This document shows positions 25,101 through 37,000 of a stretch of DNA of 64,000 bases, piece after piece (positions within the stretch are counted from its first letter, which is position 1; each line of letters opens with the position of its first letter). The stretch covers positions 930,001-994,000 of the forward strand of contig JBAJFE010000034.1 in NCBI GenBank assembly GCA_037903355.1, given 5' to 3'. This stretch comes from Trichuris trichiura (taxonomy: Eukaryota; Nematoda; Enoplea; Trichinellida; Trichuridae). A model generated the notes under the pieces. It was not told the origin of the DNA, made no database searches, and saw only the letters and a program-made list of their open reading frames with translations. The position numbers were made by a program, and so were the translations under genes.

Positions 25101-28100
25101 CTCATATGTCTTCAGTGCATGCGAATAAGCATCGCGGTAGAACTCCATATCGCTGTATGTCTCTGAAAGCGAAATGTGCGCACTCGTCGGGCTGACGCCA
25201 GCGGCCGAAGACGCATCCAACTACAGTAATAAGGCCGTGATAAGACGAACATGAAAAACTACATTGCAACCTACCATCCTTCCGTAATAAGTAATAGCCA
25301 GTCTATGCTGTTTTATGTCGTCGGAACTTAGCTGACCAGAAAAGAGGTCGCCAAGTTTCTCGTACAGCTTGTACAGGGTCAAACTATCCTTGCAATCATT
25401 AACTTGCCGGTACAAAGTGTGTGCCGAGTTGACTGCAAGCAAATGAGCATAGAAAAAAGCGATTAACAGGCAGACAAACTTTGTCTCAGCAACTTTACGA
25501 TTTTTCGTTCGATCACAGAGCGTTCTTCGAGCTCCGATGTTACCGCGCGCAACACTTCGGCAGCCTCATCATACTTCTCTTGAGAGAGCAAAACCTGGGG
25601 CAAAGCAGCAATTCAGAGTAGCTACGACAGTGTTATAAAGTGGCAATACTCACGTGGGACAGCATTATCACGCTTTCCAGCCAATCTACCTTATTTCCAC
25701 TTCTTTCAAATAAAGCAACACGCTGACGGGCGATAGATTCCGCTGCTTTATCACATCCGAGAGCCCTCTTTGCCATTACTATTTCGCCCAACGCCTTACC
25801 AACGAGTTGTCGGTTTTCTCTGAAAAAGAGACCATCACAAAATAAAATCGTAAAGGTGAATAAACTTACGGTACTAACTCAATGGCCTTTTCGAAGTTTT
25901 CAATGGCCTTATTGTACTCTTTTAAATGGTTGTTTAAAATCCCGATGTTGTCAAGAACTGCTGCAACGCGATATGATACATCATGCCAGTTTTTATGTGC
26001 GCACAATGACATTGCTTTGCTAAACGATTTAAAGGCCTAAATTTAGCAGTAGTTACGTTGTTACCAAAATTACGAGAAACCCTACTTTTTGCACATATTT
26101 TTTCTTCTCTTCTTTATCGCGGACCTCAACAAGTGTCATTGCCCAAGTCATATAAACTTGTCCTAAAGCATGTTCTGCATCCTGCTTGTTCGTGTCATTT
26201 TCTGACTCTACTGCAATAGCTCGATTTTCAGTTGCTAAACTCGCAGCCTGTTCGAAGTCTCCTAAAGGTGTAATACTTGACTTTACTCAAAACGGGCTAT
26301 GATTTGCCATAATGGGCAGTATTAAAATTGCGCCATAGGGCAAATCAGAACACGCGATATCAACCGTTACGCCCATTAACTACATACCCATTTTGTTCAA
26401 GTAGTCAACCATCTTGCATCGGACAGACCATATCCAATCAGCATCTTTAACATGGATTCCGACCACTTCAGCTTCCTCCCGGGCTTGCTCGAGGGCCTCA
26501 GTGAGCATATCTACAAAACATTCCCATTAGACAAATTACGCAAAGGGATATTTCCGAAGGTATAACGTTTTAGTACGAAACCGTAGGTTTTGATGTTGGA
26601 ATTGGTTCTGTGTACGGAATAATAGGTATTAAAAAAGAAATTTAATAGTCTCCAGGTTAGGCTCAAGTCGACATCCCCAAACTCCCTCAGAACTAATCTA
26701 CATCGAAGTGCTGAGTTAAAGCTAGATAAAATAGCAATAAACCTTTGCTCCTCCCCTTTAAATGAAAACGAAAAGACTATACTAGGAAAAGGGCTGAACT
26801 TCGTACCAACACCTAAAAAACCACTTTTTCTTGACATCATTGCTTCAGTTGAAGACAGCCTATCTTCTGTTGACCTACAGAAGATCGTACAGATCAAATG
26901 TGATTTGTCTACACTAATATTAGGTTACCACTTCAATACTACTCCGAACTTAAGTCGACACGAGATAAACTGCCTAAACCAACTTAAAAAGCAATCCAAC
27001 AGAATTATAACTAAAGCAGATAAAGGGAATAGGATTGTTCTACTTTACAGGACGACCTACACTGAAAAGACGATGTCCGTCTTAAACACCAGCAATTATA
27101 CACCTCTGCCCACTGACCCTACAGAAACTTCCAGAAAAAATCTTCGATCTCTTCTCATCACATTCGTCAAAGAAACCAAAGATCCAGAAATCACCAAATT
27201 AGTAATGCATTTCAAGTTCACATCGAATTACAGACCCCCTGAGCTCTATGGTCTCCCAAAGGGCACAAACCAGAGGCCCATTAAGGCCGATGGTCACTAC
27301 AATCAACAGCACCACAAGCGAACTGAGTCGGAGTTTAAAAAATATCATCTAACCTCTAACAGGCAGAGAACCATCTTTCGTCAAAAATAGCAAAACCTTC
27401 GTCAACGAAGTAAGAAACTACCACTTGAAACCGGACGAGACTCTAGTTAGTTACGACGTGGGAGAATTATTCCCCAAAATTCTTATTTCAGATACTCTCG
27501 ACAGTTTACACAATCTCCTCAAAGCCGATACAAACCTCCTCAGCAGAACTAAGTTAATTCTTCTTCTTATTGTCAAGTTGGTGTCCTTCTGCATGCAGGA
27601 AGGCAATTATTTTTTCTTTGATAACAGGTTCTACAGGAATCCAGCGGTGTCCCTATGGGCAGCTCACTATCTCCTGTCTTAGCAGACATCTTCATGGAAA
27701 GTATTGAAAGACAAATGTTTGAAACTGTAGACAAGCAGATTGCTCTACGCCTGTTCAAAAGGTATGTAGATGAAATCTTCGTAATTATAAGAAGTGGAAA
27801 AGAAGAACGATTTATAATATTCCTCAACAACATCCGACCAAACTAAATTGTTTTCACAATGGAGAAGAAAATAAAACTCTTCCCTTTCTTGAAGCTTTGA
27901 TTATTCGTACAAACCAAAGGCTTAAAACCAGAGTTTACAGGAAACCAATACACACGAACCAATAAATTAATTTTTCATCGCATCACCCACGTTCGGTAAC
28001 ACGTGGAATTTTGTGAACATTGATTCATAGAGCAATCAGTTTGTGCAATCCCGAATATCTTTTGTCAGAACATAACTACATTAGAAAAATATTCTACAAG

Positions 28101-29430
28101 GACGAATACCAAAATCCTTTATTGACAACGTGTTCAAGCACAAGCTTCGCAACCGTGAGTTACCCAGACCAAACATTTAGCCCAATACATTTTTACTTAT
28201 TCTCTATGCGGTAGGACTAGGCGAAAAGATTATCCAGTTAGGAAAAAAATTAGGTTTTACAAAAACAATTAGGTTTTAGAGTCATTTTCGAGAGTTTACC
28301 CACCTCAGATAAATTCTTCGTATGGACAAAACGAAAAAACAGGGTTAGTCTTTCAATCAACATATAAAGAAGCTTATTAGTTACAGCAGCGCAAAAAAAG
28401 TCTTAACAATAATAACACTCCTATAGCCCATCGTAGAAGACCAATCGTGGATCCACGAGATACCAAAGAAAAAGCTACACAAGCTTCCGCTGTGGTGGAA
28501 CACGCTGCACATTGTAATCAGCCTTTGGAACTAAAAGTCTTATGCTATGAAAGTAACGTACGCTTACGAAGACTTAAAGAAGAACTACTTACCTTAGATG
28601 CAGTGTGACATACAATCGAGATCAAGGAGAGGAAATAAGTGAACTATGGACAAACATTGTTTCCCGCTCCAACTGTTGCTCACTAAACTGATTGCATACA
28701 CGAGTGCTTGGAACAAGTAAAGAAATATGGTAACATTACATTGTAAAACCACGAAACTTCATGCGCAGACCACCACATATGAAAATACAAGAAAAAATGG
28801 ATAAACTTACATAGAACAAAGGGTAAACATAAAACAGATTAATACATATGGATCAAAATGAAACGAATTTAACATATACGGAACGCAAAAGAATAAATGG
28901 ATATAACAAACGTGAAATAACAATGGAAAAATTCGAAAAATAAATTAACAGTCACATAGTAAGATGATACAATATATACGCAACAAAAGACGCAGCCAGG
29001 CGGCAGAAAGAAAAAACTACAAAAACAAGACTTAAAACACTTGTTTTAAACCGTTAAAACCCGATTGAATGGCGACTTCGCGCTTGCTAGTTGCATTAAT
29101 TTTAATACTGCTTAGGACGGGTCACTCGCGGCCCGAAAGCTACGAAGCCTTATTAAAAACTTTGTTTTTACAAGGGAACGTTATTCCATGCAAAAAACCA
29201 ATTCCAACAAGGGATATTTCTGGTTCAAAAAAAGCGCACCGTTTGCCGCGTATAAGTCTCCCAAGGAGCTGCAGATGCTAGCCACCGTTTTCCACTGCTT
29301 CTTCGCCTTTGCGACATTTTTTTCACGTTCCAAACCTAAAACGGAAAAGATTGAAGTTTTGTCTACGTTCCTAGTCAAGCACGCTGCTAAGTTGCCCACT
29401 CGATATTTTTGCTCGCTTTGCTTTCTTCAT
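19154..29430 (-). CDS. TONSL: Tonsoku-like protein, DNA repair scaffold (TPR-ankyrin-LRR)
   Basis: TONSL with MMS22L binds newly made histone H4 and loads RAD51 at stalled forks (family knowledge). Proposed exons: 29430-29400, 29335-29240, 26510-26388, 26261-26086, 26036-25870, 25819-25654, 25594-25480, 25432-25275, 25220-25077, 25015-24890, 24825-24606, 24503-24322, 24263-24036, 23985-23859, 23748-23106, 20851-20689, 20630-20552, 20489-20366, 19734-19542, 19486-19315, 19257-19154. The N-terminus LEREKNVAKAKKQW matches the family start. TPRs follow, then an acidic stretch, ankyrin repeats (GWTPLHEAVNRGH, GLTPLMDAAVNGHWEV), a disordered region with IIDLT, a ubiquitin-like stretch and LRRs (LDLGYNPLGDESV). 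The 3' end reads ..KHTDVLAD and stops after fewer LRRs than human TONSL. The 10-codon first exon is the least certain part. Confidence 0.88.
19986..20333. mobile_element. Foldback family 2, copy 1, in TONSL intron (14-bp TSD)
   Basis: Inverted arms of about 100-120 bp meet near 20130. The right arm extends through GATCTACCATGAAACTATTC, partly duplicated, to a small hairpin AAAGACATCCTGTCTTT. GTGAATACTAGCTT flanks both sides exactly (19986-19999 and 20320-20333). Copies 2 and 3 are at 32.34 and 44.41 kb. No hammerhead core was found. Confidence 0.75.
21682..21719 (-). ncRNA. Hammerhead-like ribozyme motif (C, left arm)
   Basis: Minus strand: CCG, CTGAAGA (21716-21710), CGGGTC, loop TCGTTT, GACCTG (one G-U pair), AAA, AGCT, H17 = C, CGG. 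Helix I CCG/CGG is intact. It sits at the outward 3' end of the PLE fragment. Confidence 0.65.
22649..22687 (+). ncRNA. Hammerhead-like ribozyme motif (C, right arm)
   Basis: CCG, CTGAAGA (22653-22659), CGGGTC, loop TCGTTT, GACCCG, AAA, AGCT, C, CGG. All three helices are intact. AT-rich flanks on both sides could lengthen helix I beyond an internal loop. Confidence 0.68.
26560..29190 (+). mobile_element. Penelope-like retroelement, decayed, in an early TONSL intron
   Basis: Runs opposite to TONSL inside the intron 29239-26511. Translation of successive frames gives the PLE order. An N-terminal RT segment (ITKADKGNRIVLL, 26905-27390) is followed by YDVGELFPKI (27425 onward), VPMGSSLSPVLADIFMES (near 27650) and RLFKRYVDEIFVII. 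The usual catalytic YVDD is therefore YVDE here. TRVYRKP follows, then a badly broken GIY-YIG/C-terminal part (ASAVVEHAAHCNQ near 28470, RSNCCS near 28670). Several frameshifts and stops make it dead. It ends in a degenerate hammerhead-like motif at 29106-29145. Left and right limits are approximate. Confidence 0.82.
29106..29145 (+). ncRNA. Degenerate hammerhead-like motif at the end of the intronic PLE
   Basis: Helix II and GAAAGCT are recognisable (ACGGGTC..GGCCCGAAAGCTACG), but the core has decayed from CTGANGA to CTTAGGA and helix I is lost. It marks the 3' end of the PLE and should be inactive. Confidence 0.5.
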
Positions 29431-31500
29431 TTGTGGTTGGTCTGATGGTGTAATTGTCGTACTTCAACGCAAGCTACCTCGTGCAGCGATGTACTGAACA
29501 AGTGCGGACAAGTTGCAAACCGGCTCCAACAAACGTAGCATGTAACGCCCACAAAACGAAAGGGTACGAACCAATGCAAGTAGGTAAGAACGATTAACAG
29601 GTTCTACACAGTCATTTCTGACCAAAGTGAACGAATGGCTCTTGGCGTGCTTCCACATGCTCAATATTCCATTCATATTAAATTAATAGATTCTGTTTGC
29701 GAAATCAACTGCCCGTTCAGAGACCACGGTGTGCAAAATTTGGAATTAACAATAAACTGAAACTTCTTGTGGTGCCCTTACTGATAGGATGGCAGACAAG
29801 TCTGATCGTCATGCCGAAGATAAAATTGAATCCAAATAAGTCTAGAAAAAGAGTAGCATTTTTTCAGCCAAGTTTTTGCATATGCAAAAATTTTCCCGCC
29901 TCTTATGTCTTGGCTTAGATTCGTGTAAGAGCAAAAAGGTTGATTGGTATGATCTATAGTAAAGGTACAACAAGCTAAGGGAATGCCTGCCAGAAAGGAA
30001 CCTGCATTTCTCAGACTGTGAGGCATCTAAGAGGCAAAATCTCAATACGGCTGCTTTATTTCTGTTTACGCAGATGCTTGCGCTAACCGACCTTGATTTC
30101 TATGTACAGTACTCATTGGCTGTCAAGTGGAAAAGAACGTAAAAATGAAATCCCAACTTGCTTTTGCTATTGGTCACAAAGTCTTTCCGTCAATAATCTA
30201 TGAAAGTGGTCTCGCCTGCTCTACCGCTTTGCCGGCTTAGCCGTCAGTAATTTAAAAAAACATAGCAGTACAATTTCTGGCGTTCCTTTTACTTCAACTG
30301 GAACAAATAACTACTCCCTTTGCATATTTGTAGAAACATTCAGCACCAGTACGATGTTTAGGTTACGTATAAGTCTTGTCAATTAAAAGCCAAGTTCTGC
30401 AGTATCCCTTTGGTCGAAATGGGGGATTTAAACTTTAACTCGTCTAGTGTTTCGCGATTGCGTTCCGTCTTCACGATCTTGCGAAACCAATAATACACCG
30501 CGAAAAATCAACCCTGCACGGTCCGGTAAATACGACGTTTTTCGGTTTACGGAAAGAGCGCCGATCGCTCCGCAGCTTTGTAGTATTTTTTGGGAAATAA
30601 CTTTTTTAAACTGGCTACGCAAATTGGTCTTGTTAGTTTCCCCCGATGTTCGCGCTTCGCAACGGAATTAAAATGATGCCCAGGTTGATCAAGACGCTCT
30701 TTTCCATTACTGTACTGGATAATCGTTGTAAGTGATTATATTTGACGCTGCACGTCGGTTTTTGGTAGACGCCGAAAGGCGGAGTGATGTCCTCATTATT
30801 TTTCTGCTAATCCCGTTCGGGAAAGTTCCAACTACGATATGAACGGTAAGTCCTTTTTGCTTACGTCAAAAGTGGGCTTTAGTTCGAAGTTAACTTCGCA
30901 GGCGAGTAGCGGAGTGCTCTTCGAGCGTTTGTCGTTACCTAAAGTCGAGCAGCTAGTAACAGTTGTTCAGTTTTTTAATTTCTTTCAATAGCAGGCAATG
31001 AGCGATCCCAGAACGCGATTGTTTAGAGCGGTACGCGTTGTTCAGCAAATCGCGAACAGTATCTAGTTTCTTGCGCTTTTCAATCGCGCAAGTTCTTTTC
31101 GTAGTGGTTGCTCAGTTTGTTGCTGTCTTTTTTACGTCAATTTTGTGTTTATTCCAGCAGGGCTAATAAATAGCTCAGGAAACATATTGAAGCAAACAAA
31201 AGACCGCTTCGTAAAGTTCGGCATTGGGTTCGCTCTCGTAATTCCACGTTGCTTTAGATATTTATAGCTGGCGAGGTGGAGCCTACTCGACTACAATGCG
31301 GGAATCGAAGCAAGCCGTGTTCTGCACCGCTGACTCTCTTTCATGCGACGGTGACGGTTATTCATGATAGAACCGTTCTCGTCTCATATTCCGCAATTCC
31401 TTCGGTGAAAATAATGGAACAGCAAGGCCCTTCGACAGGCTGTTCACTCACACCGGGAGGAAGCAAGAGGAAAGGAAAATGATATGGAGATGATATTTTG
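29431..31500. other. Intergenic upstream of TONSL; nothing recognised
   Basis: Contains the presumed TONSL promoter at its left end. Only short frames without motifs. I see no repeat termini or RNA gene. Confidence 0.5.
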
Positions 31501-31527
31501 ATTAAGATGATAGAGGATGATATTTTA

Positions 31528-31630
31528 TAACCGCTGAAGACGGGTCCGGACTGACCCGAAAGCTCTAGAAACCAAAGTGCATTTTACACATAACGGGACA
31601 CTCACTTCCTGATAAAGGCACTTCATTATG
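31528..31630 (+). ncRNA. Solo PLE tail with hammerhead-like motif (copy F)
   Basis: CCG, CTGAAGA (31534-31540), CGGGTC, loop CGGACT, GACCCG, AAA, AGCT, H17 = C, then TAG in place of the expected CGG, so helix I is broken. The family tail AACGGGACACTCACTTCCTG follows. No coding PLE sequence lies upstream. It abuts the MTHFD pseudogene. Confidence 0.55.
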
Positions 31631-31712
31631 AGGAAGATGATATGATAAAATTCAGCGAAACTGAAGGATAACGAAAGCCGGCGTGAAGATATGGAAAAGA
31701 GACGTCAGCAGA

Positions 31713-32095
31713 CGGCGACACTTTGATTGAGCAAGTGAAAGCACTAAACTGGGATGCATCAATCCATGGGGTAGTTGTGCAACTTCTTCTGGAGACATGC
31801 CAACCAGTTGACACCGAAACCGTCTTAAACACGATTGAACCAGCAAAAGACGTAGATGGGTTAACAATTTTAAACGCTGGTCGTCTTGCCAGAGGCGATG
31901 CGACCCTATCGAGAGCGATCTAGTGAATGCCATGATACCTTGTACGCCTAATGGCTGCTTGGAGTTATTGAAAAGCATAGGCGTCGATTTGACTGCAAGC
32001 ATTGCGTTGTGATTGGGAGAAGTAGAATTGTTGGTAGACCAGCGTCTGATCTTTTTCGTTGCGGATGCTCGCGCTACAGGAAGAATAACGCAGGA
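31713..32095 (+). pseudogene. C1-tetrahydrofolate synthase / MTHFD fragment, frameshifted
   Basis: Three consecutive frames give the conserved core of methylenetetrahydrofolate dehydrogenase/cyclohydrolase. Frame one (31723-31919) has ASIHGVVVQLLLE and AKDVDGLTILNAGRL. After a shift, a second frame has MIPCTPNGCLELLKSIGVDL (about 31927-32005). After another shift, VVIGRSRIVGRPASDL appears (to about 32060). These match the family's VHGVLVQLP, PxKDVDG, PCTPxGC and VVxGRSxIVGxP motifs in order. Intron-free order plus two frame breaks suggest a processed pseudogene or a decayed gene remnant. Confidence 0.82.
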
Positions 32096-32335
32096 TCGGA
32101 AGAGATGCTTCCCCTATATCTTGAAAATGATATTACGTTCCGTGCTTAGTGTTGTCGCTTAATTGCTGTCGTGCTATACGTTAACCTCTGTCTGCGGTTT
32201 TGCTTACCAATAAACCACTACGCGTTAAGGTTAAATCGTTCCAATCTACCTCCAGGTCTTAGAAATACAGCATTTGGATCCCCAACACTGCCAACGACGG
32301 AACAAGAGCAGTTCCGAAACGTACGGTATCCACAT

Positions 32336-32500
32336 TGTTCTGTATTTTCTCCTACAATTTGCTCATCCATTCGTTGGTAGGGCACTTTGAAGTTTACTTA
32401 CAGATACATCCAGCAGTCGAAACCCGTGAACCATAAGATCAACTATGAAACAACCTAAGCCTGTTAAAAGACACCCCGTCTTTCGAAAAATTTTGAAAAC
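32336..32500. repeat. Foldback family 2, copy 2 (single arm)
   Basis: One arm of the family seen at 19,986 and 44,404. It runs from GTATTTTCTCCTACAATTTG through the GATGGATGAGC complement, TTACAGATACATCCA and AAGCCTGTTAAAAGACA to CTTTCGAAAAA. The other arm is missing, so this is a truncated or half copy. Confidence 0.7.
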
Positions 32501-32810
32501 AGGCAAAAAGTTGCATGTTAAACTTAAAGCCATCGCGGCTTAGCTACTCGTTCCATCTCCAACAAAGGCAAAGTATCCTGAGCACAAGATTCTTCAAGAA
32601 GCGGCAATGCATGTTCGCGTTTTACGCTACTTTTGCTGTAGCAACTCTGGAATGAAACGCTAGAAATTACGTGCTCCTAAGTAAAGTGACCTTTTAATGT
32701 AAAGGTGTATTACAGCTTATTCAATTTTTGAAAACGTAGTTTCCTGTCTCGGGATCGTAATACTCCATGTAGAGTAGTGAATTTTTTATGGTTAAGCTTT
32801 TGTCTTATTA

Positions 32811-32902
32811 TTTCAGTCAAAAACGCTTTCGGGTTGGTTCGCTAAAGATCGGTTAAGCTCTAACCGAAAAGCTCTTGACAAGCTTTGCTGACTGAAATAA
32901 CG
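32811..32902. repeat. Small foldback bounded by TTATTTCAGTCA / TGACTGAAATAA
   Basis: A 92 bp inverted repeat. Inside, GGTTA..TAACC is followed by GAAAAGCTC, resembling a worn hammerhead helix II plus GAAA. The core reads CTAAAGA instead of CTGANGA and helix I is absent. Possible relic of the PLE tails; evidence is thin. Confidence 0.4.
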
Positions 32903-34067
32903 TGACAAAACCGTAACAACAAAAAAGGCGTATTTATATTTGTCTTAAATATTCTTCAGTGATCAGCCACCACGCTTACGGTGCAATTGTTTCTATCATT
33001 TGCTGTTCCACTGAAGAAGTCAGCAATTCCATTTGTATAGAATTGGTTGGAGCTAAACTTCAGTCCCAACTATGCTTACGTGGCGTGCTTTGCTAGCTTT
33101 CCGCGTTAAGTCGCGTTTTGGGCATTTCGTCGGTTATTCATCCCAGCTTCTTACTGTATGTTTGCCGGCTGTCCTCTTTTGCGCTTATTTAAGCTTAAAC
33201 CTGAACAGAAGGCTTATATTTTGACTTGGATCCAGATAAGGACAGAAAAAAATAACTGTCATGCTCGCCAGTAAGGGCAGAACAGGCCGGCCGCGTGACT
33301 GCCAGAAAGGAACCCGCATTTCTTGGACAACGGGCCGCATAACTGACAAGAGGAGACAAAACCCTCATTGTTTTTCAAATTTCAAAAGGATATAATTTTT
33401 TGTAACGAAATACCAATTCTTGCAGCCTGAAAAGTAAACGGGTCCAGTATGTTGTCTCCCCACCGGAAGTTGAGGCGGCTACTTCAAAGCGTAATCTGCG
33501 ACTCTGCTGCGTAATAAATGGTTGTTATCGGCACAAAGGGACGGAAAACACAATGAGGCGTGCAGGTGTTCAAGCTGAGACGTCGTCTAGCAATTCGTGA
33601 AAAACATCGCAGGTCAACTGTCCGAGCTGCGGCCTGCCTTGGTAGACAAGGTAAATCTCATTCTGCGTTATGTCTGTCCCGGGATCTAGTGACAACTTGC
33701 CATCGACAGGTGGAGGCACCGTAAAAAGGCACTGACGCCTTCTGCCTGATTAGGTACACCCGAGTGAACCCGTCGGATGCGCCTGCAGCGAAATCCACGC
33801 GCCGCCTTAGTCAGGCTGAGCGCCTGCGTTAGCAGTACGTATGCTTTTTCCCTTTTTGCGTTGCTCATTGCTCGCGTGTTCAGTGATAGCTAAATAACGT
33901 TACTTTGCGCTATGCTTCTTGTCGTTTGCGCCACGGTCAAAACTGCAAAACCCAACAGCAGCAACGAACACGCGTCATGTTAAAGTTTAGGCATAGGCTA
34001 GGGCAAGACAGGATAGCCGGCACGGTTATAGCACGGATTGGAAACAATTACCAGAACGGCCAACAGT

Positions 34068-37000
34068 CAGTGATTCCCAACAGGGGCCCCAGGGACCCCC
34101 TAGGGGCCCTGGAAAACCTGAAGGGGGCCCTGAGAAGGATTGGGGATTTAGGGGGTCCCTGGGAGCTTAGGGGGCCCCAGGGGGTCCCTGGTATTCGGTG
34201 CCGCAGGACGAGAGCGCGCAGCCGTGCTTGTGCGTAGTTTGGCTATGGAAATTAGCGAGTCTCGTGTATCGTACCCCCGGCTGAAGTTGACGCGGCAACA
34301 TCAAGGGAGGTCAAGTGAAGATTACGCCGTCACAGTAACAATGGTTCGCATTCTTTAACCGTGCCGGCCGTCATGTCCTGCCCTAGCCTAAGCCTAAGAC
34401 TGAACATGTGTTCTTCGATGTTATTGTGAGATGTTGGCGAGCTTGATACACAAGCGTAGCGCGCTAAGACAGTTAACGTAAATAAGCGTCCCTTTGATGC
34501 TGCCGTCTCCGTTTCTGGCGGGGAGAAGATACACGAGATCCAATAGCTTGTTATCATTGCCCTGTCGTTTACCCTGATGTATCGAGCGAAAGTTTTTCTT
34601 ACTATATTACGCTGCGTAGCGAATTCACGCCACACTACAAAAAAAGCCATTGGCAAAGGATAGCCTGACCGAAAGGCGAATTGTCCGATTTCTGTGCTTC
34701 ACCATCTGCTGCTGTGCCAAAGCGCAATTCAAAATGAATCTTTTTGGTTGGTTTTTTCGCATTAGCGTACCACCCTAGCGCAAATCGGAGGGCTCGGAAA
34801 ACTACAACCTGCAGGGGGCGATGACAGCTTCTTCGCGGGGGCGGACAAGCGCGCCTGGGGAGTAATGGCGGGGAAAATGCTCAGCAGACACTGATTATTC
34901 TCTCCTGTGCGTTGACAGTGGAAAGTAGAAATAGCTCTGCGATCCTTCTTGTGTCTTGTTCCCTCAGTGCTGTAGTTCTCATCTATTCAGCTATCCCGTT
35001 ATATCAGCTGTTAGGAAACTGCTTTGTCGCGACTACGGACCTCTCCTGAAATTCGACGAACTTCTTAAAAATAGAAAGGTAAGTAAGTGTCTTGTAAGAT
35101 TCTAGTTGAAACATGGCTCACGTTACCAGGAGATCAGCATTGCTTGAGCATTAAAATAGATTCAGTCGCAACCATAGGAGTATCTGTAAGGATAATAAGC
35201 TCTGATCTGCTAGTTTAGTGAGTACAGGGGATCCTTGACTGACGGCGCTCCTTCTGACTGTCCCAATGCGTCCCATCCTTCTTTAATACGTCGGCGGTAG
35301 CTTAACCCCCGAGCCCTCATCAACGCGAAAGGCACATCACATCACAGTTTTGTACAGGTTACCTTTTACATGTCTGAAACACTTGCCGTGGCTCTTCACT
35401 TAACGGGGACACCTTATAAGCACTACTTCTCAGTTTGATTTCTACATCTAGTGTAGATACCTAACGGGATTTCAAGAAGTCATATGCTCGCTACTACGGG
35501 TACTTAAACGACGAAGTGTGCCCATTTCATGACTATAGTGGACGTCTTTTTCTCGGCCGCTAACAGGCACGTCGCGCGCTATGTATTGTGCCTGAAGCTT
35601 ATCGCCCGCGGGACTTCGGCAACGCCTAGTGCCGCTCCTTGTGATCATATTTCCCAGAAAACTAAGCCACAGGCGGTGCTTTCTAAGAAACGCGCTCCGT
35701 AAACGCCAGCAGGTTTCCGCGACGACTCTCACGGCGTGTCAGGCTTCAGGACGGCCGACAGGGTCCGTCGCGGAAGTCTTAACCTAAGTTATAGCGCTCG
35801 ACGACGTCACCCATTTTGCTATGCTTGGGCTTTGAACTAGCATCAGCCTCCGGTTGTTCGTCAACTTCTTCGGGAAAGGATTAGTTTGCTTATGTTTAAC
35901 CACGCCTATGTTTAAGTAGCGAATGATAAACCCACAAGTTCAGTAGCGCTCACCAGCAAAAAGGAGAATACACGCCCAGTTTGCTTTACAGGTGGGAGCA
36001 TCTTACGACCGTCTGCCGTCCTTCCTTACGCATGGTTTTGCGGTTCGCAAAGATAGCAAGGAAAATAAGCCTAGTACGGGAGGTGTAGATCTGTTTGAAG
36101 CAGTACTCAGTCAAACATTTGTATCCCCCACTCTTCACTAGTTTGATATCTAAAAAGACAGCCAGTAGCGGAGAGTTCGTCGTTGAACTGCGGGCATTGT
36201 TTGCCATCAGACCTTGGTGGGCGGAAGTATTTCCGACCTTGAAACCGTGCGAAATCTTGTCAGCCAGCCTACCTTCTCAAACATGACACGACAACACCAG
36301 GGAGAGGGAGGATGTCCGCAAACCTGGGCAGAAAATTGTATCGCGTGCTTTCCGTTGTCCGCCGCGCGAAGACAAGAACGACCCTGTCGCAACCTCATGC
36401 TTCATAGACTTATTTTGAGCCTTATTGTCCGTCGCTACCATCAGAAAAGAGCGGGGTGATCACATGAAAGCTATCTGCTCCCGCTTCCAGGACCGACGTA
36501 GAGGGACAGTGCCGTCCGGTACGGAATCCCCTGTGTTCTTACTGCGGGAGCTTAGATGACGCTTGGCTAATTGATTTGTTAATACCACTGTGCTACTGTC
36601 TGGCTCTGAACTTGTTAGTAACGGATGTAAATTTCTACAGATGGCAGAAGCAAAAAAGAAATGTAGGCAATACAACGTCGAATATCTAAGATACGGTTTT
36701 ATACCGTCACCCTCGAATTCGCAGCAACCATTTTGCTTGATCTGTGAAAAGGCTTTTGCGAATGAACTGATGAAGCCCTCAAAATTAGTAAAACACCTGA
36801 AAACGATGCACGGTGACAAGGCCAATAAAGACCTTTCTTACTTCCAATCTCTTCAAGATAACTTCCAAAAGCGACCTAAATTGCCAGGGATTTTTTCATC
36901 CGCATCAAGACGAAACACCGACGGATTGCGCGCGTCCTATAACATCTCCCTCTTAATCGCGAAATCTGGAAAGCCGCATGCCATCGGAGAAGAACTGATA

